Below the pieces are notes generated by a model that worked only from the letters and a program-made list of their open reading frames with translations, searched no databases and was not told the DNA's origin. A stretch of DNA of 64,000 nt from Galbitalea sp036266835 (GTDB lineage Bacteria; Actinomycetota; Actinomycetes; Actinomycetales; Microbacteriaceae). How positions within the stretch are numbered: the stretch's first letter is position 1; each line of letters begins with the position of its first letter. The stretch lies in the NCBI GenBank assembly GCA_036266835.1, contig DATAXD010000036.1, positions 1 to 64,000 on the forward strand. Direction: 5' to 3'. The translations under genes and the position numbers were made by a program. Below are positions 23,934 to 33,500 of the stretch, piece after piece.

Positions 23934-25018
23934 TTGCCGTCGAACGGGTCGAGGCAACCGTCTGCGTGATTCCCACGGATTCGCCGGAGGGCGACGGCAC
24001 GATCGCGTGGGACAAGACAACGATGACGATCGTGCAGATCAGTGCGGGAGGACACACCGGCGTTGGATGGACGTACGGCGCGCCGGAATGTGGCGCCATC
24101 GTGCGCAGCACCCTTGCCCCGATCGTCGAGGGCACCGACGTAATGAACGTCGCGGGAGCCTGGGACGCGATGGTCCGGGCGGTGCGAAACAGCGGACGAC
24201 AGGGAGCGATCGGCTACGCGATCTCGGCGGTGGATGTCGCGCTGTGGGATCTCAAGGCGCGAGTGCTCGGCATTCCGCTGCACGCCCTGCTTGGGGCACA
24301 GCGCACCGAGGTGCCGGTGTACGCGAGCGGCGGGTTCACGACCTACTCGAGCAAGCAGCTCGACTCGCAGGTCGAGGCATGGTTGGAGGTCGACTCGACG
24401 CGCGTGAAGATCAAGATCGGTGAATCCTGGGGGTCGCGCGTTGCTCGCGACATCGAACGAATGCGGCAGGTGCGTGAGCGGGTGGGGCCGAACGTCGAGC
24501 TGTTCGTCGATGCAAACGGCGGATACACAGCGAAGCAGGCGATCCGGGTCATGCGCTCTGTTGCCGAGCTCGACATCCGTTGGTTCGAGGAGCCGGTCTC
24601 GTCGGACAACCTCGCCGGCCTTGCGCAGGTGCGCGCCGCGGTGTCGGCGGATGTCGCGGCCGGTGAATACGGGTACGACCTGTTCACCCTCCGGCGGCTG
24701 TGCGAGACCGGCGCCGTCGATGCCCTACAGGCGGACGCGACCCGCTGCGGCGGGATCACCGAGTGGCTGAGGGTGGCAGCGGTTGCGGCGGCGTTCAACC
24801 TGCAGGTCTCCGGACACTGCGCACCCAATCTTCACGTCGCAGTGGCCGCGGCGATCCCGAACCTTAGGCACCTCGAGTGGTTCTGGGATCACGATCGGAT
24901 CGAACGGCTCCTCTTCGACGGCGCCCTGGTTCCTTCCGGTGGATCGGTGCGGCTGACCGACTCGATCGGCAGCGGCTTCACGCTCAAAGCCGACGAGGTC
25001 GAGCGCTATCGGATCTAA
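23930..25018 (+). CDS. Enolase-superfamily (mandelate racemase/muconate lactonizing) enzyme
   Basis: 362 residues. Capping domain first, then the barrel with KxK (VKIKIG, about 163-167), Asp in FVDANGGY, Glu in WFEEPVS and Glu in AAGEYGYD as the metal triad, and SGHCAPNLH late in the barrel. The pattern fits an acid-sugar dehydratase or racemase. Following an oxidoreductase by a four-base overlap, it likely dehydrates the aldonic acid that the GMC enzyme makes; exact sugar unknown. Confidence 0.87.
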   Translation: MIAVERVEATVCVIPTDSPEGDGTIAWDKTTMTIVQISAGGHTGVGWTYGAPECGAIVRSTLAPIVEGTDVMNVAGAWDAMVRAVRNSGRQGAIGYAISAVDVALWDLKARVLGIPLHALLGAQRTEVPVYASGGFTTYSSKQLDSQVEAWLEVDSTRVKIKIGESWGSRVARDIERMRQVRERVGPNVELFVDANGGYTAKQAIRVMRSVAELDIRWFEEPVSSDNLAGLAQVRAAVSADVAAGEYGYDLFTLRRLCETGAVDALQADATRCGGITEWLRVAAVAAAFNLQVSGHCAPNLHVAVAAAIPNLRHLEWFWDHDRIERLLFDGALVPSGGSVRLTDSIGSGFTLKADEVERYRI

Positions 25019-25080
25019 CGGCAGCCCACGCGCGCACCTAAACACCCGGGCGCACAGAAGCTAGGTGTTAGTACCACCCG

Positions 25081-25103
25081 AGCGCGCCGAATCCGGGCGC
25101 GCT
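25081..25103. terminator. Terminator hairpin after the redox operon
   Basis: AGCGCGCC pairs with GGCGCGCT over a 7-base loop, between convergent operons. Flanking GCTAG / CTAGC sequences (25060 and 25120 areas) could add an outer stem. Confidence 0.6.
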
Positions 25104-25140
25104 AAGTCACGCGGTGGGAGCTAGCGTCCGGACCGCAGAC

Positions 25141-25659
25141 TCAGGTCACCACGCGGGGCCGTATCGAGTGTGGGAGCACCACTAGCAGCCACGCGATCAA
25201 TGCCAGAGCGACTAGTCCCGCGATGATTCCCGCGGCAATCCCAAAGACGAAGTCGAAGATGAACAGCACGACACCCGCGGTCAGCACCGCCACGATCCAC
25301 ACACTCGCGGACAGAAGCCGGTTGGCCATCGACACGAGCTGCGGTTTGTCGTGGTGGTGAAACTGAGTGCGGTGCAGGCTTACAACCGACAGTCCCAGGA
25401 TGGTGCTGCACGCCGCGAGCACGACCAGAACGCCGTAAATGTCGAGTTCGTAGGGCGCGAGCCGGCCAAAGCGCTGCTGAAAAGCGAGCGTCAGCAGGAA
25501 CGCGCTGAAGATCTGGCTCCCGGTCTGGGTGACGCGAAGCTCCTGGAGGATGTCCGTCCAGTTGCGATCGGATCGCTCATCCGCAGTCTCGTGCCGCCCG
25601 TCGCCAGAATTGACGTCCCGTCGGTGTGGCGCCGACGTAGCTCCCAAATCACTTGTCAT
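25141..25659 (-). CDS. DUF6328-family membrane protein
   Basis: 172 residues. A charged front, then ILQELRVTQTGSQIFSAFLLTLAFQQRF, the hallmark of DUF6328, and four membrane helices ending in AWLLVVLPHSIRP. Function is not known. Its start overlaps the stop of the pyruvate-oxidase-like gene by 11 bases, so it is coupled to it; perhaps a membrane partner for electron transfer or a stress protein, which is only a guess. Confidence 0.82.
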   Translation of the reverse strand: MTSDLGATSAPHRRDVNSGDGRHETADERSDRNWTDILQELRVTQTGSQIFSAFLLTLAFQQRFGRLAPYELDIYGVLVVLAACSTILGLSVVSLHRTQFHHHDKPQLVSMANRLLSASVWIVAVLTAGVVLFIFDFVFGIAAGIIAGLVALALIAWLLVVLPHSIRPRVVT

Positions 25660-27472
25660 CGTCGCCGAGGTGCAGTTTGCCCTTGACCCGCTCCACGCCC
25701 TCCGAAACGAGTGCCTTCGCCGAATCCTTGATCACTTCTGGGCCGAAAGGGTCGCCCTTGAGCAGAGCCTTGCCGGTGAGCTTCGCGAACTCACGGGTGA
25801 TGTGAGGCGGCAGCGGGGGAGCGTTGCGCGACGTGTAGGCGTCGACGAGGGTGACGCCTTCGTTGGCGAACGCGCGATCCCAGGCCGCCTCGATTTCATC
25901 GTCGGCCTTGATGCGGATACCGGTGAAACCGAGCAGCTCCGCCCAGCCGGCATAGTCCACCGACTCGACGTCCTGGGCGGTGCGCCACACGGGGTTGCCG
26001 TCTTCCGTTCGCATCTCCCACGACACCTGGCTGAGGTCATCGTTGTGCAGGACGAGAATGATGAAGCGCTGGTTCTTCCAGGCGGACATGTGCTTCTTGA
26101 TGGTGATGAGCTCGTTCATCCCGAGCATCTGGAAGGCGCCATCCCCGATGGTGCAGACCACAGTGCGATCGGAGTACGCGAACTTCGCGGCGACGGCGTA
26201 TGGCATGGCCGCGAGCATCGTCGCCAGGCGCCCGGACAGGTCGCCGAGCATGCCGCGTCGCAGACGGATGTGATGGCCGTACCAGTCGGCGGTGGTACCG
26301 GCATCCGCTGTCACAATCGCATTGTCGGGAAGACGCTTGTTGAGTTCGTGGTACACCCGACGAGGATTCGCGCCGTCGTCGTACGAGAGCATCGCCTGAG
26401 CCTCGACCTCGTTATCCCACTCGACCATGTCCGCGGCAACACTCTCCTGCCACTTCAGGCTCTTCTTCTGTTCGAGCAGCGGGATGAGAGCGGCCAGCGT
26501 CGTCTTCACGTCGCCCCAGAGATTGACTTCGGTGGGATAGCGAAGGCCCAGTTGCTCGGGCTTGAGGTCGACCTGGATGGCGCGTGCCTGCCCGGTCTTC
26601 GGCAGGAACTGCCCGTACGGATAGTTGGTGCCCAGCATCACGAGCGTGTCGCAGTCCTTCATCTGGTTAGCGCTCGGAAGAGAACCGAGCAGTCCGAGTT
26701 GCTGCGAGTGGTACGGGACATCCGACGGCACCACCTGCTTGCCGCGCAGCGCGGTGATGATTCCGGCACCCGCGAGTTTCGCAGCCTCAAGGATCTCGTC
26801 GGTAGCGCCAGTCGCTCCGTGGCCGACAAGGAAGGTGACCTTCTCACCCGCGTTGATGATCTCGGCCGCCTTAGCTATCTCATCTGCGGGTGGAAGGAGC
26901 CTGGTGGATGCCGCTACCGAACTCGAACGTGACATCCACATAGCCGCGGACGGCGCAACCATCTTCATGCCCTGGACGTCGTGCGGAATGATGACGACGG
27001 TCGGCTTCAGTCGCGTCATCGCGGTTCGGAACGCCGTGTCCACAACCACTTGGGCCTGCTCGGGCGAGACGATGGTCTGCACGTAGGCGGCGACATCCGC
27101 GAATGCGAGCTCGAGATTGCTCTCCTGCTGCGTGAACGTACCGAACGAATTGAGGCCCTGCTGGCCCACGAACGCGACGACCGGCTGGTTGTCCATCGCG
27201 GCATCGTAGAGACCGTTCATCATGTGGAATGCCCCCGGACTCGACGTCGCCATACAGACACCGACTTCTCCGGTGAACTTGGCGTGCGCCGTCGCCATGA
27301 GTGCGCAGATTTCCTCGTGCGTCGGACGGATGTATTCGAGTCCTTCGCCCGCGCGCTCCGCCTTGCCGAGTGCGCCATCGAATTCCCCGATGCCGTCACC
27401 CGGGAATCCGAAGACTCGGGAAACACCCCACGCTCGGATTCGCTCGATGATGAAGTCGCTGACGGTGTGCAT
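25649..27472 (-). CDS. Thiamine-pyrophosphate enzyme, pyruvate oxidase-like
   Basis: About 607 residues. Three-domain ThDP fold: VSDFIIERIRAWGVSRVFGFPGDG and RPTHEE (ThDP-activating Glu) at the front, a central cofactor domain around NAGEKVTFLVGHGATGATDEI, and the GDGAFQMLGMNELITIKKH ThDP-binding motif about residue 435. Closest in type to PoxB/SpxB-like pyruvate oxidases, so acetate or acetyl phosphate from pyruvate is likely. ATG at 27472 (GAGGG nine bases upstream) is chosen over a much longer basic extension. Lies between GH15 and DUF6328 genes. Confidence 0.88.
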   Translation of the reverse strand: MHTVSDFIIERIRAWGVSRVFGFPGDGIGEFDGALGKAERAGEGLEYIRPTHEEICALMATAHAKFTGEVGVCMATSSPGAFHMMNGLYDAAMDNQPVVAFVGQQGLNSFGTFTQQESNLELAFADVAAYVQTIVSPEQAQVVVDTAFRTAMTRLKPTVVIIPHDVQGMKMVAPSAAMWMSRSSSVAASTRLLPPADEIAKAAEIINAGEKVTFLVGHGATGATDEILEAAKLAGAGIITALRGKQVVPSDVPYHSQQLGLLGSLPSANQMKDCDTLVMLGTNYPYGQFLPKTGQARAIQVDLKPEQLGLRYPTEVNLWGDVKTTLAALIPLLEQKKSLKWQESVAADMVEWDNEVEAQAMLSYDDGANPRRVYHELNKRLPDNAIVTADAGTTADWYGHHIRLRRGMLGDLSGRLATMLAAMPYAVAAKFAYSDRTVVCTIGDGAFQMLGMNELITIKKHMSAWKNQRFIILVLHNDDLSQVSWEMRTEDGNPVWRTAQDVESVDYAGWAELLGFTGIRIKADDEIEAAWDRAFANEGVTLVDAYTSRNAPPLPPHITREFAKLTGKALLKGDPFGPEVIKDSAKALVSEGVERVKGKLHLGDDDK

Positions 27473-27578
27473 CTGTTTTGTCCCTCGGTTACTGCGGAGT
27501 CCCGCCATTTCATTCGAGCACCGCGGATGCCTAGGGGACAAAGGGTTGCGTCGCGCGTCGCAACGAAGTAGGTCGCGC

Positions 27579-29435
27579 CTATCGCTCGGACGGCGATTGG
27601 CGCGAGCGTCTGGCGAGGTCGGAACCGACATTGCCCTCGAGCTCGTCGATGGTGAGCGCGGCGTTGATCATCGCGAGGTGACTGAGCGCCTGTGGCAGAT
27701 TTCCGAGGAACTCGTGTGTGGTCTCGGCGATCTGCTCCGAGTACAGTCCAACATCGTTGGCGAGCAGCAGCATCGCATCAAGCTGGGCCTTTGCCTCATC
27801 CATGCGCCCAACGCTCGCCAGGGCACTGGCGAGCCAGAACGCGCTGGCGACAAAGGTGCCCTCTTCGGACTGCATGCCGTCGTAGCGGTAAACGAGCGCG
27901 CCGCGCCCCAACTGCGACCGGATCGCGTCAATCGTCGCGCTCATTCGCGGGCCGCGGTCGAAGCCGCTTCCGGCGTGCAGCAGCACCGAAGTGTCGAGCC
28001 GGTCAGACCCCGGATACATCACGTAGCTGCCGCGGGCTGCCGACCAGCTTTCTGAGTCGATCCATTTGCGGATGTCCAGGGTTGCCATTCGCCAGCGTTC
28101 GACGTCGCCCGCGAGCTGGCCGGCATCGGCCAGACTGATCGCCCGATCGAGTGCCTGCCAGCAGCCCATCTTGGACGACGTATAGTGCTGCGTCTCTTCG
28201 AGTTCCCACATTCCGGAGTCCGCGCGCCGCCAGTTATCGCAGGTGCGATCGGCAACATCTGAGAGCATCCTCGCGGTTGCCGGGTCGATTACGTTCCCGT
28301 CGCTCACGTAGATCCACATCACGTCGAACAGGTCGCCGTAGACGCCGAGCTGGAGCTGACCCTGTGCGCGATTTCCCGTGACGACGGGTCGGTGCCCGCG
28401 CCAGCCGGGGGCATCCCATTCCTCGACGTCGTCGGTTGGTACCGATCCATCCAGCCGATAGAGGACGGAGAGCTCCGGGCCGTTGTCTTCGATGGTGTCG
28501 ACGAGCCACGACACCGCGGCGTGGGTTTCTTCGCGAAGGCCGAAACGTACGAGCGCCCGAATCGAATAGGCGGCATCTCGAACCCAGGCGAAGCGATAGT
28601 CCCAGTTCTTCGGCGCGGTCAGGCTCTCGGGCAGTGAGGTCGTCGCTGCGGCGGCGATCGCGCCCGTGTGACTGTAGACCAGCAGCTTCAGTGCGAGCGC
28701 GGACCGCAGCGTCTCGCTCGCCCATCCGCCCGCGAACGCGAACTCCTTCGACCAGGCCCGCCAGGCGCGCATTGTGCGATCGAGACCGGCATCCGCGATT
28801 TCGGGCGTGAGCACGCGCAGCGGCTCACCCGAGCAGGCGGACATCGCGATGACCTGCCGGGTTCCCTTGGTCGCGGTGAAGGATCCGTGCATCCCATCGA
28901 CGCGCGGGCGCTCGGGCCCGTGGCCGGTGCCGCGCACCCCCATCATCAGTCGGCCGACGTGGGCGATCGGGCCCTGGACAGTGCGCTCGATCCACGGTGA
29001 CTCCGTGTTGCCGCGGGTGCCGGGTTCAAGCGCCCACCCCATGGCCACCGATCCACGGATGCCCTCGATTCGTCGCGTGAGTTCGCTCCACGGGAGTCGA
29101 CCAGCCACACCGGTGGCGAGCGCATCCGTCACTCGCACCGTGCCCGTCGCAGTGGTGAACGTCGTCTCCAGCACGTTCGTCCGCGGAACGTAGTGCCGGC
29201 GGCTCGTGAACTCTTCCACTGGCCGCAGCTCGAATCGGCCGCCGTTCTCGTAGTCGAGTAGTGCGCCGAACACCGGAGGATCCGCGAGGCCGGGCAGCGG
29301 CAACCAGTCGATCGAGCCGTCGAGGGCGACGAGGGCGACCGTGCGACCGTCCCCGAGCGCGGCGTATGAACGCAGCGCCGCATAACCGCCGATCCGGTCG
29401 GCAGGACCGCCGTCGAGAATAGGTCGGAGCTTCAC
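27579..29435 (-). CDS. GH15-family glucoamylase/trehalase-like enzyme
   Basis: 618 residues, no signal peptide. N-terminal beta domain begins with GGYAALRSYAALGDGRTVALVALDGSIDWLPLP, then the (alpha/alpha)6 barrel with NWDYRFAWVRDAAYSI. Catalytic Glu pair: SGMWELEETQHYTSSK (general acid) and YSEQIAETTHEFLGNLPQALSH (base). In actinobacteria such cytosolic GH15 proteins are often trehalases or act on glucans; substrate is not certain. ORF stops 107 bp before the pyruvate-oxidase-like gene on the same strand. Confidence 0.9.
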   Translation of the reverse strand: MKLRPILDGGPADRIGGYAALRSYAALGDGRTVALVALDGSIDWLPLPGLADPPVFGALLDYENGGRFELRPVEEFTSRRHYVPRTNVLETTFTTATGTVRVTDALATGVAGRLPWSELTRRIEGIRGSVAMGWALEPGTRGNTESPWIERTVQGPIAHVGRLMMGVRGTGHGPERPRVDGMHGSFTATKGTRQVIAMSACSGEPLRVLTPEIADAGLDRTMRAWRAWSKEFAFAGGWASETLRSALALKLLVYSHTGAIAAAATTSLPESLTAPKNWDYRFAWVRDAAYSIRALVRFGLREETHAAVSWLVDTIEDNGPELSVLYRLDGSVPTDDVEEWDAPGWRGHRPVVTGNRAQGQLQLGVYGDLFDVMWIYVSDGNVIDPATARMLSDVADRTCDNWRRADSGMWELEETQHYTSSKMGCWQALDRAISLADAGQLAGDVERWRMATLDIRKWIDSESWSAARGSYVMYPGSDRLDTSVLLHAGSGFDRGPRMSATIDAIRSQLGRGALVYRYDGMQSEEGTFVASAFWLASALASVGRMDEAKAQLDAMLLLANDVGLYSEQIAETTHEFLGNLPQALSHLAMINAALTIDELEGNVGSDLARRSRQSPSER

Positions 29436-29513
29436 GCTAAATCACGATACGCACGGGTCAGCCGCTAACACAGGGCTTGCATTGCAGCCCCGGATGCACA
29501 ACCCCTACCGCCG

Positions 29514-30506
29514 ATGTCGCGCGCGGCGTTAGCTGGTTTCATCGTGGGCAGCTTTCAATTCCAACTCTCCGACGGCCGAAGGATCGGGGTCTCGCTGGTC
29601 GGCGAGCCCACTGCCACGCGACTCGTGGTGATGTGCCTGCCGACACCCGGCGCGGGCGGTTTCGACCCCGTTCCCGCTGTCACGATGCGACACCCGATTC
29701 GACTGTTGTACGTCGATCGTCCCGGCTATGGCGGGTCGGATGGCTTGCCTAAAGAGATCGAGCCGACCATCGAGCGTTTCGCCGACGACATCGCAGAGTA
29801 TCTCCGGCACGTGATCGACACAGCGCGCGGCGTTACCGGTCTCGAACTGGGACCGGTGGCGGTCGTCGGCTGGTCCTTTGGCGGTCCCGTCGCGATCGCG
29901 CTCGCCGCCCGGCATCCGGAGCTGGTCGACAGCCTTGTGATCGTGGGGGCGCCAAGGCCGAAACGGTTGCGGCACGGCGAACGCTACTCCCCGGTCACCG
30001 AGCTGCGGCGCAAGGGCGTCGAGCGCAGCCGCGGAAGCCTGACGGCGTCGCTCGAAGAGGAGGGTCTTCCGACTCTCGAAGCGCTCGGTGTCGACATCGA
30101 TGACGCCGACGCGCACGGTCTCGGCACCGCCGGTCGTCTCCAGCACATGATCGACGCGGCCTGGCTGCAGGGTGCCGCAGGAGTTGCGAGCGATCGATCA
30201 GCCGTGGCAAACGAGACCTGGCTGGGCGGGTTCGACCAACTGAAGTCGCCCGCGCTTTTGCTCTACGCCAGCGACGATCCCGTCGCGGGTCTGTCCGACG
30301 CGAAGTGGTACGCACGCCACCTGCCGAACGGAACCGTCACCGAGACCTGCTCGGCCGGTCGGCTCGCGATCATCAGCGAGTGGGGTCGAATCCTGCAGTG
30401 GGTGGAGGCTCCGGCACCGTTGGTGTCGCCGAAGCGAAAAGGTCGACTCAGATCGCGTGATCCGACAGGTGGTTTGGCGATCCGAACCGGTGGGCGGTCA
30501 CGCTGA
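29514..30506 (+). CDS. Alpha/beta-hydrolase fold protein, catalytic His apparently lost
   Basis: 330 residues. The nucleophile elbow GWSFGG puts Ser121 in place, and a DDP acid motif (ASDDPVAG) is present near residue 256. Where homologous hydrolases have GHL with the catalytic His (SAGHLAII), this protein has Arg283 (SAGRLAII), so it may be inactive or use another base. Start uncertain: ATG at 29514 or GTG at 29544. The last 20 codons run into the end of putA on the other strand, suggesting an acquired C-terminal extension. Confidence 0.78.
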   Translation: MSRAALAGFIVGSFQFQLSDGRRIGVSLVGEPTATRLVVMCLPTPGAGGFDPVPAVTMRHPIRLLYVDRPGYGGSDGLPKEIEPTIERFADDIAEYLRHVIDTARGVTGLELGPVAVVGWSFGGPVAIALAARHPELVDSLVIVGAPRPKRLRHGERYSPVTELRRKGVERSRGSLTASLEEEGLPTLEALGVDIDDADAHGLGTAGRLQHMIDAAWLQGAAGVASDRSAVANETWLGGFDQLKSPALLLYASDDPVAGLSDAKWYARHLPNGTVTETCSAGRLAIISEWGRILQWVEAPAPLVSPKRKGRLRSRDPTGGLAIRTGGRSR

Positions 30507-33500
30507 CCGCCTGCTCGCGCAGGAAGGGCAGGATCTCGATGCGCCCGCTTTCGGTGACCGGTTGTGAGTAGATCGCAAGATCCGGTCTTCCGCCGACTGC
30601 GGTAGCGACAGCCGCGACATCGCCGCCGATCAGACGAAGCCGGCCGCCGTCGCTGGCGGCGAGACGATTGCGCCACTCAAGGTCGGATTCGATCGAGACC
30701 GCGGTTCCGCTGGAACGAAACTGCTCGGCCAGCGGTGACGGCAGTTCGGCGGGCAATGACACGCTGACGGTCGACCCGGCAACTGCCCCCGCCGCGAGAA
30801 CTCGGACGAGCGGCGCGAGCTGCGTCGCATCCGACAGTCGAACCTGCACGGGCACTGGGCGGTACCGGAACACGTTCCGCTCGGCGGTCAGCCCGGACAC
30901 GTCCCTGGCGGTTCCGAATTCACTCGACCAGGCCTGCGCGTCGCTGTTCATTGCCCGTCGCAGGTATTCGAGGTCGGAGGCGCTGAGGCCGGCCTTGATG
31001 GCGGCCTCCAGGAGGGCCGCCGGCTCATCCGTCAGCTTCACGGCTGGCGCCGACGAGCCGGCCGAGGTCCAATTGCCCAGCCCGACGAGGTAGTTTGGCC
31101 CGCCGGCCTTTGTGCCCGCTCCGACTGCGGACTTCTTCCAGCCGCCGAATGGCTGCCGTCGGACGATCGCGCCCGTGGTGCCGCGGTTGACATACAGATT
31201 TCCGGCCTGGACCTTGTCGATCCACACCCGAATTTCATCGGGGTCGAGTGAGTGCAGCCCGGCGGTGAGTCCGTAGTCCACCTCGTTCTGGAGCACGAGC
31301 GCCTCTTCGAGAGAGTTCGCGGTCATGACCCCCAGCACCGGGCCGAAGTACTCGGTGAGATGGAACTCGGATCCGCGCGCAACCCCGGCGCGAACGCCCG
31401 GCGACCAGAGCTTCCCGGTGTCGTCGAGCTTCTTCGGCTCGACGAGCCAGCTCTGGCCGGACTCGAGGGTCGTCAGGGCCGAGAGTAGCTTGCCATTGGC
31501 CGGTTCGATGATCGGCCCCATCTGGGCCGTCGGGTCGGTCGGGTACGCCACGGTCAGCGACTGCACCGCGTCCACCAGCTGGTTGCGGAACCGGGCGGAT
31601 GTTCCCGCCGTCCCGACCAGGATGACGAGCGACGCCGCCGAGCACTTCTGGCCCGCGTGACCGAACGCCGAGTTCACGACATCCTTCGCGGCGAGGTCGA
31701 GGTCGGCACTGGGCGTGACGATGATCGCGTTCTTGCCGCTCGTTTCGGCGAGCAGTGGCAGGTCGTTCCGGAATCCGCGGAACAGTTCTGCGGTCTCGTA
31801 ACCGCCCGTGAGGATGACCCGTTCGACTCGTGGGTCGGAGATGAGTTCGCTGCCGAGCGCGCGCTCGGTGAGCCGCACCAGCTGGAGTGCGTCCCTCGGC
31901 ACGCCCGCTTCCCACAGCGCCTCGACCATGACGGCACCGCAACGGAAGGATAGCGCCGCTGGCTTGATGATGACGGATGAGCCGGCTGCGAGCGCAGCCA
32001 GGGTCGACCCTGCGGGAATCGCGACCGGGAAGTTCCACGGCGGCGTCACGACGGTCACCCCGACTGAGTGGAACTCGGCGCCGTCGACCGCGTCGAGCTG
32101 TACTGCGAGCTGCGCGTAGTAATTCGCGAAGTCGACGGCCTCGGAGACCTCCGGATCCGCCTGGTCGATGGTCTTGCCTGCCTCGCTTGCCATTACTTCG
32201 ATGAGGTCGGCACGGTGATTTTCGAGCGCGCGAGCAGCGCGACGAAGGACGTCGCCCCGCTGCTTGCCCGATAGCGCATGCCATGGGTTCTTCGGGTTGG
32301 CGGCAGTCAGCAAAACGGCATCCAGCGCCTTCGAGGTCGAGACCTTCGCGTCGGTCGTGGAGCGGTCGCCGAGCCGCGACGTCGGAACCCTGCTGAGGAT
32401 CTTGCGGCCCCAGGCGCGGTTGGCCGGCAGCGACGAGTCCGTGTCCGGAGTGTTCGCGAACGACTCGTCGATCGGCCCGGACTCGGCGATGCTTCTGTCC
32501 TGGGTGCGTCTCGGCGCGGGGACTGACGTGTCGAGATCGCCCACCGAGCGGCGAAACCGGTCCTCTTCGCGCTCGAACAGCTCGTGGCTGCTCGAGAGCT
32601 CGAATACTGCGGACATGAAGTTGTCCTGGCTCGCACCTTCTTCCAGTCGGCGGATGAGATAGGCGATGGCGACGTCGAACTCAGCGGGATGCACCACCGG
32701 GGTGTACAGCAGGATCTCGCCGACCTCGCGCTTGACCACCTCGGCCTGTGCCTGGGCCATACCGAGCAGCATCTCGAATTCGATCCCGCGCCGCACATCC
32801 CGGCGACCGGCGAGAAGCCAGGCCGATGCGATGTCGAACAGGTTGTGGCCGGCGACGCCAAGGCGCACGTTTGCGATGTGTTCCGGCGTCAGTGCGTAGT
32901 CCAGAACCCGCTTGTAGTTGGTGTCGGTCTCCCTCTTCGAGCCCCACGTGGCCAGCGGCCAGTCGTGCAGCGATGCCTCGACCTGCTCCATCGGAAGGTT
33001 GGCGCCTTTCACGATTCGCACCTTGATGTCGGCTCCGCCGTCGGCGCGACGCTCGGCCGACCACTTCTGTAGCTGCATCATCGCGGAAAGCGCGTCGGGC
33101 AGGTAGGTCTGCAGCACGATTCCCGCCGAGAGGTGCTTCAGGGACGGAGCGCTGAGGATCTTCGTGAACACCGCGATGGTGAAGTCGAGATCCTTGTACT
33201 CCTCCATGTCCAGGTTGATGAACTTGGGAGTCGCGGATGCCGCAGCCAGCTCGAACAGTGGGCCGAGCCGATCGACGACGTGGTCAACAGACTCCTCGAA
33301 GGCCCAGGACGTGTGCGGTGCGGTCGTCGACGAGACCTTGATGGAGACGTAGTCGACGTCATCCCTGGCGAGGAGCTTGCGGGTTCCCTCGAGGCGGCGA
33401 CTCGCTTCGCGGTCGCCGAGGACCGCCTCACCGAGCAGGTTGAGGTTGAGGCGCACTTCGGTGGACCGAATGCGACCGATCGCCTTTCCGAGCTTCCGGT

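Noticed and set aside
25529..26932. Plus-strand open frame of 467 codons
   Set aside because: It lies antisense to the thiamine-pyrophosphate enzyme, whose motifs are clear, and its own translation has no recognisable domain; GC-rich antisense artefact.
27545..27564. GTTGCG/CGCAAC hairpin after the GH15 gene
   Set aside because: Only 6 bp with an 8-base loop in GC-rich DNA; expected by chance, so not listed as a terminator.
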